In this document: positions 25,170 to 33,919 of the stretch, one piece after another
How the letters are laid out: every line of letters starts with the position of its first letter
Numbering within the stretch: the first letter of the stretch is position 1
NCBI GenBank assembly: GCA_000306725.1
Contig: CP003083.1
Span: forward strand, 1,240,001-1,304,000
Direction of reading: 5' to 3'
Length of the DNA: 64,000 nucleotides
Source of the DNA: Methanolobus psychrophilus R15
Lineage (GTDB): Archaea > Halobacteriota > Methanosarcinia > Methanosarcinales > Methanosarcinaceae
Program-made: the position numbers and the translations under genes
Notes under the pieces: model-generated
Seen by the model: the letters and a program-made list of their open reading frames with translations, nothing else
The model's database searches: none
Told to the model about the DNA's origin: nothing

Positions 25170-26420
25170 ATCAGAATACCGATACCTTATGGAAAAGATT
25201 TCATTGACCTTGACGTGCAAATCCCCCACGAGGTCATTGCACCCAACCAGGTGGATGTGGAGAATGAATCAGAGATCATCAATGAGGCTTTGAAGAATCC
25301 CATTGGAACAGGATCACTTGAGGACTTCATAAAGAGCAGTGATAAAATTCTGATACTGGTAAATGATGCCACCAGGCCAACACCCACGGCAAAAGTGCTC
25401 CTTAAAATGCGCGATATCCTGCAAAGTCACGCAGATGTACGATTCCTTGTCGCAACCGGTGCGCACAGAGGACCTACCGAGGATGAGGCAAAATACATTT
25501 TTGGAGAGGTTTACGATGAATTCAGGGACAGGATCTTCGTGCACGATGCCCGCAGGGATGCGGATATGGAATTCCTGGGTATCTCAGGCAATGGCACTGA
25601 AATGTACCTCAATAAGATGGTGAATGAAAGCAGGAATATCATTGTCATCGGAAGTGTGGAGCCTCACTATTTTGCAGGTTATACGGGCGGAAGGAAAGCA
25701 TTCCTGCCGGGCGTGGCATCATACAGGACCATCGAAATGAACCATAAACACGCACTCTCCGAAGCTGCCCAGCCCCTGGCCATCAAAGGGAACCCTGTTG
25801 CAGAGGATATGAATGATGCTATGAAAGTGCTTAAGGACCTTAACATATTCTCCATACAGACTGTCCTCACGGCAGACCACGGACTCTATGCCATGCTTGC
25901 AGGCGATCTTTTCAAATCATTTGATGCTGCAGTTGAGAAGGCGAACGAGGTTTTCTGTGCCAGTTGCAGCCGCAAAGGCAATATAGTGCTTACAGCCGCA
26001 CCTTACCCCATGGATATTGACCTCTACCAGTCTCAAAAGGCATTGGAGAACGGCAAGCTGGCACTGGAAGACGGCGGGATAATAATCCTTGTATCCAAAT
26101 GCAGGCAAGGAGTGGGTGATGACGCGTTTTTGAACTTGCTATGCTCTGCAAATACATGTGAGGATGTGATGTGCAGGATAGAGGAAGGTTATAAGCTCGG
26201 ATACCACAAAGCTGCCAAGATGGCACAGATTGGTGTGTATGCAGAAATGTGGGCTGTATCAGAACTTGATGATGCAACGGTCATGAAGGCAAAACTGCAG
26301 CCACGCAAGAATATACAGGAAACATTTGACAACGCGGTTGCACAGATAAGGAGTCAGGGAAAAGAACCATATGCAGTGATCCTGCCGCAGGGTAGCCTGA
26401 CCGTTCCGCTCCTGAAGTGA
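25170..26420 (+). CDS. larA: LarA-like nickel-dependent racemase, start codon unusual
   Basis: The protein matches the LarA/DUF2088 family: ILVNDATRPTPTAKVL, FLVATGAHRGPT, SVEPHYFAGYTGGRKAFLPG with the cofactor-binding Lys in GGRK, and the histidines around NHKHAL. LarA binds a nickel-pincer nucleotide and racemises lactate or a related 2-hydroxy acid. Family homology begins at IPIPYGKDFIDLDV, but the frame upstream has no ATG, GTG or TTG back to the stop at 25131-25133. A strong GCGGAGGA at 25156-25163 points to initiation near ATC 25170; otherwise GTG 25215 would remove the conserved start. A TATA box lies near 25110. No larB, larC or larE is in the window. Confidence 0.8.
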   Translation: MRIPIPYGKDFIDLDVQIPHEVIAPNQVDVENESEIINEALKNPIGTGSLEDFIKSSDKILILVNDATRPTPTAKVLLKMRDILQSHADVRFLVATGAHRGPTEDEAKYIFGEVYDEFRDRIFVHDARRDADMEFLGISGNGTEMYLNKMVNESRNIIVIGSVEPHYFAGYTGGRKAFLPGVASYRTIEMNHKHALSEAAQPLAIKGNPVAEDMNDAMKVLKDLNIFSIQTVLTADHGLYAMLAGDLFKSFDAAVEKANEVFCASCSRKGNIVLTAAPYPMDIDLYQSQKALENGKLALEDGGIIILVSKCRQGVGDDAFLNLLCSANTCEDVMCRIEEGYKLGYHKAAKMAQIGVYAEMWAVSELDDATVMKAKLQPRKNIQETFDNAVAQIRSQGKEPYAVILPQGSLTVPLLK

Positions 26421-26435
26421 AAATATAAAAAAGAT

Positions 26436-27710
26436 TTAAAGCTGCATGTAACGTGCAGCTTCACCCAGGTCTTCTTCTATCCGCAGGAGCTGGTTGTACT
26501 TTGCAGTCCTTTCACTTCGTGCGGGTGCTCCTGTTTTTATCAGGTCTGCAGATATCGCAACTGCTATATCCGCGATGGTGGTGTCTTCAGTTTCTGCTGA
26601 ACGGTGGCTGACGACCACACTATAACCATTGCGCACTGCCATATTCGCAGCGTCAAGAGCTTCGGAAACAGAGCCTATCTGATTGACCTTGAGCAGGAGA
26701 GCATTGCCTGCACACATCTCTATACCCTTTGCAAGGCGTGATACATTGGTCACGAAAAGGTCATCACCTACGATTATAGTTTCCCAGGCCTCTGTTGTGA
26801 GGGTTGCGAAATCCTCGAAGGATTCCTCATGGAAGGGGTCCTCGATAAGTAGTATGGGATATGTCTCTATGAGTTCAAGATAATAATCAACCATCTCGCC
26901 AGGTGTAAGTAATTTCCCGTCGATGGAATAGTTCTGCCCGTCAAAGAACTCTGATGCTGCAGCATCAAGACCAAGAGATATCTCAGATTCCGTGTAGCCG
27001 GCCTCTTCAATAGCAGTGATGAGAGCATCGAGGGCATCTGCGGTCATCTCAAGCGGAGGAGCATAGCCGCCTTCATAACCCACATTCAATGCTGATGCAC
27101 CGTATTTAGATTTAAGGACTTTTCCGAGTGCGTGGTAGGTTTCCACACCCATACGAAGGGCTTCGGAATATGTGTCAGCACCTTTTGGCTGGATCATGAA
27201 CTCCTGTATGGAAAGTTTATTGCCCGCATGCTTTCCACCATTGATGACGTTCATAGTAGGAACAGGAAGAGTATAGGCATTGACACCGCCAAGGTATCTG
27301 TAGAGGGGCACACTGAGCGAGTCAGCGGCTGCTTTTGCAACTGCCATCGAGACTCCGAGTATTGCATTGGCGCCAAGCTCCATCTTATTGTCCGTACCAT
27401 CCAGGGCAAGCATCAGGCCATCGATCTCACGCTGGTTCCTGACATCCATTCCCAGAAGCTCACTTTCAATAGTAGTGGCCACGTTGTCAACTGCATCAAG
27501 AACACCTTTTCCACCATAGCGTTCTTCCTTATCACGCAGCTCCAGAGCTTCATGAGTTCCGGTAGAAGCACCTGATGGCACACTGGCTCTCCCAAAACCA
27601 CAGGAAGTGCGAACGTCTACTTCAATAGTCGGATTACCTCGCGAATCCAGGATCTCACGTGCATGGATCTTCTCAATCCTATATTTATTATCCTCGCTAA
27701 TATACGCCAT
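26436..27710 (-). CDS. eno: Enolase
   Basis: Phosphopyruvate hydratase of glycolysis and gluconeogenesis. All hallmarks are present: EILDSRGNPTIEVDV, PSGASTGTHEALELRD, the metal-binding residues in LLIEDPFHEE and IIVGDDLFVT, the catalytic Lys in LLLKVNQIGS, and SHRSAETEDTTIADI. About 424 residues from the ATG at 27708-27710, which follows GGTGG; a longer frame starting at 27746 is less likely. Its promoter carries a repeated TTACCGT flanking the TATA box. Confidence 0.97.
   Translation of the reverse strand: MAYISEDNKYRIEKIHAREILDSRGNPTIEVDVRTSCGFGRASVPSGASTGTHEALELRDKEERYGGKGVLDAVDNVATTIESELLGMDVRNQREIDGLMLALDGTDNKMELGANAILGVSMAVAKAAADSLSVPLYRYLGGVNAYTLPVPTMNVINGGKHAGNKLSIQEFMIQPKGADTYSEALRMGVETYHALGKVLKSKYGASALNVGYEGGYAPPLEMTADALDALITAIEEAGYTESEISLGLDAAASEFFDGQNYSIDGKLLTPGEMVDYYLELIETYPILLIEDPFHEESFEDFATLTTEAWETIIVGDDLFVTNVSRLAKGIEMCAGNALLLKVNQIGSVSEALDAANMAVRNGYSVVVSHRSAETEDTTIADIAVAISADLIKTGAPARSERTAKYNQLLRIEEDLGEAARYMQL
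26439..26461 (-). terminator. Hairpin terminator after enolase
   Basis: AAGCTGCA/TGCAGCTT, an 8-bp perfect stem, overlaps the last enolase codons. On the minus strand it is followed by the T-rich TAAATCTTTTTTATATTTTC, which fits archaeal termination between the two convergent genes. Confidence 0.5.
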
Positions 27711-27746
27711 CCTATTCCACCTTTGAATTATACATCTACTTCGCAA

Positions 27747-27768
27747 TTACCGTATATATTGTTACCGT
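27747..27768 (-). promoter_or_regulatory. Enolase promoter with direct repeats around the TATA box
   Basis: TTACCGT occurs at 27747-27753 and 27762-27768, 15 bp apart, on both sides of TATATATT. This lies 37-58 bp upstream of the enolase ATG, the expected place of the TATA box. A regulator binding the repeats would compete with TBP. Confidence 0.4.
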
Positions 27769-27859
27769 TCATTGGGAAGTTTTGGCGCTCGTGAAGATAT
27801 TCGCAAACTCAATTATATATACATAAATTATATAAACATACGAGTATTATAGTCTATAA

Positions 27860-28243
27860 ATGAAAACTGATCATACCAGTCTTTTAACAGGTAAAGGGCA
27901 CGAGATCATAGAATTACTGCAGGGTCTGGATGTACCAAGGACAGAAGCCATATGCATAGCATGTCTTGTCTGTGGAAAAGAGCTCACATCCCAGAACATA
28001 GAGCAAGCTTCAGGCCTCAGGCAGCCGGAAGTAAGCATCGCAATGCGTCCCTTAAGGGAAAGAAAATGGATAGAGGAACGCAACGAGAAAAAGAACAGCG
28101 ACAAGGGCAGGCCTGTAAAGTACTATACACTTGTCGTGCCCTTTGAACAGATCGTTGGAACTTTTGAGAATGGCGTCCTGAAAAGAAACAGGGAAATAGC
28201 AGAAGCCCTTGAACATCTCAAAGAGCTTAGTGCGAACAGTTAG
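27860..28243 (+). CDS. Winged-helix transcriptional regulator, 127 residues
   Basis: A helix-turn-helix protein with ICIACLVCGKELTSQNIEQA, the recognition part SGLRQPEVSIAMRPLRERKW, a basic wing (EERNEKKNSDKGRPVKYYTL) and a C-terminal helix. It resembles archaeal TrmB/MarR-like predicted regulators found in methanogens. The TATA-rich stretch (27812-27830) lies close to the ATG, so the mRNA has a very short leader. It is divergent from enolase across 149 bp and may control that promoter. Confidence 0.8.
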   Translation: MKTDHTSLLTGKGHEIIELLQGLDVPRTEAICIACLVCGKELTSQNIEQASGLRQPEVSIAMRPLRERKWIEERNEKKNSDKGRPVKYYTLVVPFEQIVGTFENGVLKRNREIAEALEHLKELSANS

Positions 28244-28253
28244 ATTTGATCAT

Positions 28254-28691
28254 TTACTGAAATCTCACGGGCGCAAAGCCCCTGTTTGCATCAAAGATCC
28301 TCTCAGCAGTAATACCTGCAAGTTCAAGTATAAATACTTCCGCGACCATGAATATCTCACTTTTACCACGCAGGCAGCCTACTTTAGGTTCCGCACCCCT
28401 TCCAGCAGCAGCATGCAGATGTATCTTTGGCTGGCCTTTCTCTGAAAAGATATTCCCCACGCCCAGTACCTCATGCACATCCTGGAAACCGGCCCATTGG
28501 ACCTCAGGCGGAATTTTGTTTTCCTTAGGCCCGACAACAAGACTGGCTTCCTTAACAGCACCAAGTAAAACGAACATGGCAGCTTTTATGTTTTCATTCC
28601 TTGCAAGATTCTCCAGTTCATGGAGCAGGTCATCACCATGATCCATCCGAACTGTGAAAACCCTTCCTATTGATCCTTTAGTATATTCCAT
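28254..28691 (-). CDS. PPC/DUF296-domain protein
   Basis: About 145 residues from the ATG at 28689-28691, after AGGGGTG. The fold is the PPC (plants and prokaryotes conserved, DUF296) domain: GRVFTVRMDHGDDLLHELEN, AMFVLLGAVKEASLVVGP, and the metal-site-like segment KIHLHAAAGRGAE with two histidines. These proteins form trimers; in plants the domain accompanies AT-hooks, but the prokaryotic role is not settled. It lies 13 bp after the LolD-type ATPase gene in the same direction. Confidence 0.85.
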   Translation of the reverse strand: MEYTKGSIGRVFTVRMDHGDDLLHELENLARNENIKAAMFVLLGAVKEASLVVGPKENKIPPEVQWAGFQDVHEVLGVGNIFSEKGQPKIHLHAAAGRGAEPKVGCLRGKSEIFMVAEVFILELAGITAERIFDANRGFAPVRFQ

Positions 28692-28704
28692 GGAAGCACC
28701 CCTG

Positions 28705-29388
28705 TTAATCCTCGTATATCTTCCCGTCAACCAGCCGGATTATACGGTCTGTCTTCTTTGCCATCTTCTCATCGTGTGTCACCAGAATGAATGTCTGCCC
28801 CTTCTCATGATTCAGTTCTCTGAGCAGGTCGTATATCATATCACTTGACTTTGTATCAAGATTGCCGGTAGGCTCGTCCCCTATAACTATGCCTGGATTG
28901 TTAGCAAGCGCTCTTGCAACAGAAACTCTCTGAGCCTGTCCTCCTGAGAGCTGGCTTGGCAGGTGATCCATTCTTTCAGCCAGCCCCACATCCTTAAGTA
29001 TACCGGAAGCTACCTCTCTGGCATCTTTCTTATTGGCTCCGGCTATCAACAAAGGCATCATTACATTCTCAAGTGCGGTGAAATCAGGCAACAGGTGATG
29101 ATACTGAAAAACGAAGCCAAGGATCTCATTGCGCGCCTTTGAACGTTCCTGTTCGGACATCTCAGTTACAACGCGGCCATCTATTATGATAGTACCCGAA
29201 GTTGGTGTGTCAAGTATACCGATCATATGCAAAAGAGTACTTTTTCCCGAACCAGAAGGACCTATTATGGAAAGGAATTCACCTCTCTGAATGTCGAGGT
29301 CTATACCGTCAAGGGCGCGTACCTCTACACCGCCAGAATAGACTTTGGAGAGATTCCTTATTTCGATGATACTGGATTTGTCATTCAT
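28705..29388 (-). CDS. LolD-type ABC transporter ATPase
   Basis: The 227-residue ATPase has Walker [21 protein letters not shown] (the YHHLLP run is typical of LolD), signature LSGGQAQRVSVARAL, Walker [12 protein letters not shown] and LVTHDE. No permease is next to it; the LolC-type permeases at 21317 and 23141, within 8 kb, are the likely partners. In bacteria LolD drives lipoprotein release, but this archaeon has no classical outer membrane, so a different surface substrate is expected. Confidence 0.9.
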   Translation of the reverse strand: MNDKSSIIEIRNLSKVYSGGVEVRALDGIDLDIQRGEFLSIIGPSGSGKSTLLHMIGILDTPTSGTIIIDGRVVTEMSEQERSKARNEILGFVFQYHHLLPDFTALENVMMPLLIAGANKKDAREVASGILKDVGLAERMDHLPSQLSGGQAQRVSVARALANNPGIVIGDEPTGNLDTKSSDMIYDLLRELNHEKGQTFILVTHDEKMAKKTDRIIRLVDGKIYED

Positions 29389-29489
29389 AACCGATCAAGG
29401 ATTTTAACACTACATTTGAGCTTACACTATTTCAATGTATTCGAAGATAATGATAACAGAAAGCGCAGAGATGACAGAAATGAAGGTTT

Positions 29490-29504
29490 GGAGTCAGGGA
29501 CTCC
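29490..29504 (-). terminator. Small hairpin after the CetZ gene
   Basis: GGAGTC AGG GACTCC forms a 6-bp stem about 30 bp after the CetZ stop. No T tract follows on the minus strand, so its function as a terminator is weakly supported. The rest of 29389-29534 shows only the promoter region of the ATPase gene. Confidence 0.25.
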
Positions 29505-29534
29505 TGCAGGGAGGAAAACATTGCCCAAAAAGAA

Positions 29535-30641
29535 TCAATAGGAAGGGTCCATGCCATCTATTTGCGAGAAGGCCTTATCCATCTCTTTCATACTGTCGAC
29601 CCTTTCTTTTTTATGGCGTTCGTAATTAATGGCTTCCACAGCTATGGCGTACAGTTTCTCAAGCTCAACTGCAGACTCAAGAGTAAGCACTGTGAGCACC
29701 TGCGGCAATTCATCGTTGCGCACAATGATGCCTTTGAACACCTGACCTACACTGCTTGACAACTGCTCGACCTCAGATGAGACTTCATCGATGCTCATGT
29801 ATTTACGATCGCCCCTGATAATGATCATCGATCTGCTTGCCTCCTGATAGGCGTCTGTGGCGAAAAGCAATCCTTCGGGAGATAGGGCCTTCTTTATAAC
29901 AGCCCTGATGGGCATTTCGGAATCCGCTTCATAGAAGCCGATCGTTGCAAGCCCTGCGCCTCCACTCATAACTGTTTTGAAATCACCAAGATCAGTCACC
30001 ATCATCATTTCACTGTCCAGTGCATCAAGCAGGAACAAGAGCCTTCTGGCGATCATATCGTTAATTCCATTATAGGCTGACTCCACATTCCCGCCCATTT
30101 GTTTGAGGAACTGGTTGTCAGCAAGGATAATGCCGTCAGCACCGCTTTCACGCAGATCTTTCAGGCAGAAGGCAGCATTCTGCAGATAAAGTGTTCCTTC
30201 TTCCCTGAAAGGCAGAACAACGATCGAATAAATAGGATAATTGCATTTTTGCTTTAGTTCTTTTATCAGCATCGGTGTAAAAGAAGAGCCTGTCCCTCCC
30301 GAAGCAGAGGTTATAACGAAAGCAACATCAAAATTCCCCCGTTCCTGGATGTTCTTCATAATGAGGGTCTTGTTGTCCTCAAAGACATGTTTGCCCACAT
30401 TCCGGTTGGCACCGACTCCATGCAGATGGGGGGTGTGTATGCGGTCCTTCGCCTTGGTGAATTTCATTTCCTTAAGGTCGTTCACCGCAGTGTTGATAGC
30501 AATTGTGTGGACGTTACTTTTATATTTTTGATGAGCCAAGTATTTAGCAAAGCGGCTCTTGGTGCCAAAAGCGTCCCTGTTGATAGCATCAAGAATACGG
30601 TTTCCGCATTGTCCGTTCCCAATTATTAGTATATTGAGCAA
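29535..30641 (-). CDS. cetZ: CetZ-type tubulin/FtsZ superfamily GTPase
   Basis: The 368-residue protein starts ILIIGNGQCGNRILDAINRD, the glycine-rich first loop of the family, and carries the tubulin signature as SASGGTGSSFTPML, then the NxxD-like region NGINDMIARRLLFLLDAL. The QCGN start and the serine in the signature are more tubulin-like than FtsZ-like, as in the CetZ group described in euryarchaea, where members govern cell shape. The start is TTG at 30639-30641, eight bases after a strong AGGAGGA. It is separate from cell-division genes here. Confidence 0.85.
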   Translation of the reverse strand: MLNILIIGNGQCGNRILDAINRDAFGTKSRFAKYLAHQKYKSNVHTIAINTAVNDLKEMKFTKAKDRIHTPHLHGVGANRNVGKHVFEDNKTLIMKNIQERGNFDVAFVITSASGGTGSSFTPMLIKELKQKCNYPIYSIVVLPFREEGTLYLQNAAFCLKDLRESGADGIILADNQFLKQMGGNVESAYNGINDMIARRLLFLLDALDSEMMMVTDLGDFKTVMSGGAGLATIGFYEADSEMPIRAVIKKALSPEGLLFATDAYQEASRSMIIIRGDRKYMSIDEVSSEVEQLSSSVGQVFKGIIVRNDELPQVLTVLTLESAVELEKLYAIAVEAINYERHKKERVDSMKEMDKAFSQIDGMDPSY

Positions 30642-30711
30642 GAAAGTCCTCCTATGATAAATATAATAGTAGTATAATAAATCTTGTGCTCAGCATTTTC
30701 CAGTAACAGTG

Positions 30712-31971
30712 TCAGAATTTGTACTGCCTGTGTCTATGGAATAACCAGCCTGCTACAGCCCCGATCACAATTAAAGGAATCAGGTAAATATACAATGGCT
30801 GTTCTAGTAGATGATCATACTTTCCTTTTTTCACATAGATTGCATTGGTCGCAGAAGTTGAGCTGGCAACCTGAGAAGTAGGATTTATCCCGTCGCTGAA
30901 ACGGTAAGAGTTTTGAGTTGACAGCGTATAGGTACCTTCATCCATAGCCTTCAGGCTGAAAGATATCTCTTTTTCCTGTTGAACACCGAAAGACTCCATG
31001 TAGATAGTCGGTACACCTGAGATGATCTCAATAGCAGAATCACCGCCGGAATATTTCAGGCCGGTGGGAACTGCCAGACTCACCGTAACAGCGCTTGCCG
31101 AAGACTCACCGATGTTCTTTATCCGGATAGTTCCCTGAAGGTTACCTCTTCGGTCAACAGTATACTTATCAACCACCAACGTGACATCGAGATTGGCTTT
31201 CTTACTACTGTCCTCGACTATTATAGTAGGCATATTAGAAGATGCCTGAGGCAGGTCATCCCCTATACTGTTGGAATAGATAGCATTAGTCGGGTTTAAA
31301 ACAAATGTCCCGGATTCCGTCGCCTTTATAGTATATGTGTAGATCAGCCGAGTCTCACCTTTATCCAATGATATCTGCCCCGTGGGGGCTATAAGGGTCT
31401 GCTGCAAAACAAATTTAGCAGGAGTGGGGTCGGAAAAAATAATCTTTGTAGCTTTATCATCCCCGGTGTTCTTCACTGAAACCTGCACAGTTACAATGTC
31501 TCCTGAGCCAACCTTGTCCGGATCGGCCGTTTTAGTGATTTCAAGGACCGGAGTTCCGGAGAATTCAGCCTCAGTATGACCTCCGCTTACCACACCCAGT
31601 GTTTTACTGTTTATGAAGCTTCCATCCGTAACAGTTATCAGGAGCCTGGCGCGGGGAACTATGCCGGAATGTACGGATATGAGAGTTACCTCTACGTCTT
31701 CACCTTCTATGGAGAATTTGTAGGAACTGCCAACTGATAGCATTTTATCGTAGGTAGGGGTTTTACTCTTACCTTCATAAACATGAAGAGTTGCACTATC
31801 ATAATCAGGAAAGACTTCGGCTACGTCGATAACATAATTGTTTATCTGATATCCGTCACCCTGTGCCATAGTGTCATTGAACAATATTTTTCCCGAGGCA
31901 CTGCCTGCTGATATCAGTAGCAGGAGTACAGCCAGCGAGATGAAAGTAAGTGTTTTTCCAAAATGCTTCAT
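30712..31971 (-). CDS. Secreted DUF11/COG1361-type protein with C-terminal anchor
   Basis: A 419-residue surface protein: signal peptide (LTFISLAVLLLLISAGSASG), an N-terminal beta-rich part of about 120 residues, then DUF11/CARDB-like modules (LEITKTADPDKVGSGDIVTV; SVKNTGDDKATKIIFSDPTP) and a C-terminal helix (YIYLIPLIVIGAVAGWLF) with a short basic tail. It resembles the surface proteins of the exporter operons but is not linked to a permease. It may belong to the cell envelope near the S-layer. Confidence 0.8.
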   Translation of the reverse strand: MKHFGKTLTFISLAVLLLLISAGSASGKILFNDTMAQGDGYQINNYVIDVAEVFPDYDSATLHVYEGKSKTPTYDKMLSVGSSYKFSIEGEDVEVTLISVHSGIVPRARLLITVTDGSFINSKTLGVVSGGHTEAEFSGTPVLEITKTADPDKVGSGDIVTVQVSVKNTGDDKATKIIFSDPTPAKFVLQQTLIAPTGQISLDKGETRLIYTYTIKATESGTFVLNPTNAIYSNSIGDDLPQASSNMPTIIVEDSSKKANLDVTLVVDKYTVDRRGNLQGTIRIKNIGESSASAVTVSLAVPTGLKYSGGDSAIEIISGVPTIYMESFGVQQEKEISFSLKAMDEGTYTLSTQNSYRFSDGINPTSQVASSTSATNAIYVKKGKYDHLLEQPLYIYLIPLIVIGAVAGWLFHRHRQYKF

Positions 31972-32086
31972 GTTCCCTCAAACAGTTAGCCATTACCAAA
32001 GTCTGGTTCCGTATAAGCCGAGAAATATGCGGCGGTTAATATAAAGGTTGTGTTATGTAATCATTAGATGTATGAACTAATATCTA

Positions 32087-32926
32087 TTAAATCTTGCTCT
32101 TTTGATTGGAAAATTCAAGGCTAATATCTATCCATCTGGCCTGATGTATAAGTGAGCCCATGGAAATCACATGGACGCCTGTTCGTGCATAAGCTTCAAT
32201 GTTATCAGGCCCGATACCCCCGGAGACCTCGATGATAATATGCCTGGGGATTACTGCCCTTTTCAGGCTGGCCATAGTATCCGCGACCTGATGCGGATCC
32301 ATATTATCCAGCATGATGATATCCGCCCCAAGAGCCGCAGCCTGAAGTGCATCGTCAGCTGACTCGACCTCAACCTCGATCTTCTGGGTAAAACTTGCAT
32401 TTTTCCTTGCAGACATTATGGCAGCCTCAATGCCCATCATTTTGACATGATTATCCTTTATCATGACAGCATCCGAGAGGTTAAACCTGTGGGGGTCGCC
32501 ACCGCCCGCAATGACAGCAAGCTTCTCATACTTGCGCAGGCCCGGAGTGGTCTTTCTTGTACATGCAACCCTTGCATTAGAGATACGTTTGACATTATCC
32601 ACGCACCTGCGCGTCAATGTTGCAATACCGCATAAATGACCCAGGAAGTTCAGAACTATGCGCTCGGCCCGGAGTATGGATACTGAACTGCCACTTAGTG
32701 AAAAAATAGTGCTTCCACCTGCGATCCTATCCCCGTCAACGCAAGTGACCACGGCACTTATTCCGAGATAATCAAAGAAGGATCTTGCAACATCCACTCC
32801 AGCCATGACACAATCCTCTTTTGTGAAAATAATGGCTTCGACTTCCCTGTCAGGAACAAGGGTACAGGAAACATCATTATACCCAAGGTCCTCCGCCAGA
32901 AAATATTCTATATCAGTGATGAGCAT
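32087..32926 (-). CDS. nadC: Nicotinate-nucleotide pyrophosphorylase (carboxylating)
   Basis: Converts quinolinate and PRPP to nicotinate mononucleotide in NAD synthesis. Motifs: DIEYFLAEDLGYNDVSCTLV, LNFLGHLCGIATLTRRCVD, the PRPP/quinolinate-binding RKTTPGLRKYEKLAVIAGGG, HRFNLSDAVMIKDNH, and EVEVESADDALQAAALGADI. The ATG at 32924-32926 after GAAAGG is preferred because family homology begins there; an upstream TTG would add 19 residues. It is divergent from nadX and nadA, so the three complete the aspartate-to-NaMN route. Confidence 0.93.
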   Translation of the reverse strand: MLITDIEYFLAEDLGYNDVSCTLVPDREVEAIIFTKEDCVMAGVDVARSFFDYLGISAVVTCVDGDRIAGGSTIFSLSGSSVSILRAERIVLNFLGHLCGIATLTRRCVDNVKRISNARVACTRKTTPGLRKYEKLAVIAGGGDPHRFNLSDAVMIKDNHVKMMGIEAAIMSARKNASFTQKIEVEVESADDALQAAALGADIIMLDNMDPHQVADTMASLKRAVIPRHIIIEVSGGIGPDNIEAYARTGVHVISMGSLIHQARWIDISLEFSNQKSKI

Positions 32927-33061
32927 CCTTTCTTTCACAGTGGGGTAATTATCTTCAATGGATTTATATGCTTCCGGATGCAAGGAAAACCTACTTAAGT
33001 AATCAATGTAAGCAGTGGAGTAAAAATATCAGTCAATGTATGCGATTTCATGGTGTGAAGA

Positions 33062-33877
33062 ATGCTCAGGATAGGAGTGATAGGCTGCGGGACCATCGGC
33101 AAAGGGATATGCAAGGCCATAGATGACGGAGCTGTTAAAGCCGAACTTGTGGCAGTCTATGACAGGAATACCTGTGATGCCGAGAAACTGAAGGGACAAT
33201 TCAATAGATGCAGGCCTGAATTCATGGAAATCGCCGAGATGGTGCAAAATATAGACCTGCTGGTGGAATGTGCCTCACAGGAAGCGGTCTATGACGTAGT
33301 TCCGCTTGCACTCATCTCTAAGTGTGATGTGATGATATTGAGCGTCGGAGCTCTTGCGGATGAGGAACTGCGCCGCAGGATAGATGATCTAGCTACTGAC
33401 AACAGTTGCAAGGTATATATCCCATCCGGGGCCATTGTCGGCCTCGACGGACTGAAATCAGCATCTATTGGAGAAATATACTCCGCTACAATCACAACCA
33501 GAAAGCCTCCACGCGGACTTGTCGGTGCACCATTTGTCATCAGGAACAACATAGACCTTGACAGGATAAATGCTCCTACCGTACTGTTCGAAGGCCCGGC
33601 AAGCGAAGCAGTCAAGGCTTTCCCGGCAAATGTCAATGTAGCAGCCACTTTAAGCGTTGCAGGCATCGGATTTGAGAAGACGATGGTTAGAGTAATTGCC
33701 GATCCGACGATCACACGCAACATACACGAAATCACAGTGGTGGGCTCTTTCGGAGAATTTACAACAAAAGTTGAGAATGTTCCCTCTCCTTCAAATCCTA
33801 AGAGCAGCTATCTTGCACAGCTTTCTGCAATAGCGACTTTGAAGAAGATATCGAGCCCTTTTCAGGTAGGGACCTGA
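33062..33877 (+). CDS. nadX: L-aspartate dehydrogenase
   Basis: Makes iminoaspartate from aspartate for quinolinate synthesis, replacing the bacterial oxidase NadB. The 271-residue protein has a Rossmann start (LRIGVIGCGTIGKGICKAID) and the NadX/DUF108 segments VECASQEAVYDVVP, IPSGAIVGLDGLKSA and NVNVAATLSVAGIGFEKTMV. The ATG follows GGTGTGA. It lies 42 bp upstream of nadA in the same direction, an operon that matches its function. Confidence 0.95.
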   Translation: MLRIGVIGCGTIGKGICKAIDDGAVKAELVAVYDRNTCDAEKLKGQFNRCRPEFMEIAEMVQNIDLLVECASQEAVYDVVPLALISKCDVMILSVGALADEELRRRIDDLATDNSCKVYIPSGAIVGLDGLKSASIGEIYSATITTRKPPRGLVGAPFVIRNNIDLDRINAPTVLFEGPASEAVKAFPANVNVAATLSVAGIGFEKTMVRVIADPTITRNIHEITVVGSFGEFTTKVENVPSPSNPKSSYLAQLSAIATLKKISSPFQVGT

Positions 33878-33919
33878 AGATCCGCCAGACTTATGAAATA
33901 ATAATTTTCCAGTGATCCC

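Noticed and set aside
32087-32926. ModD-type enzyme instead of NadC
   Set aside because: The position next to nadX and nadA and the RKTTPGLRKYEK segment fit NadC in NAD synthesis better.
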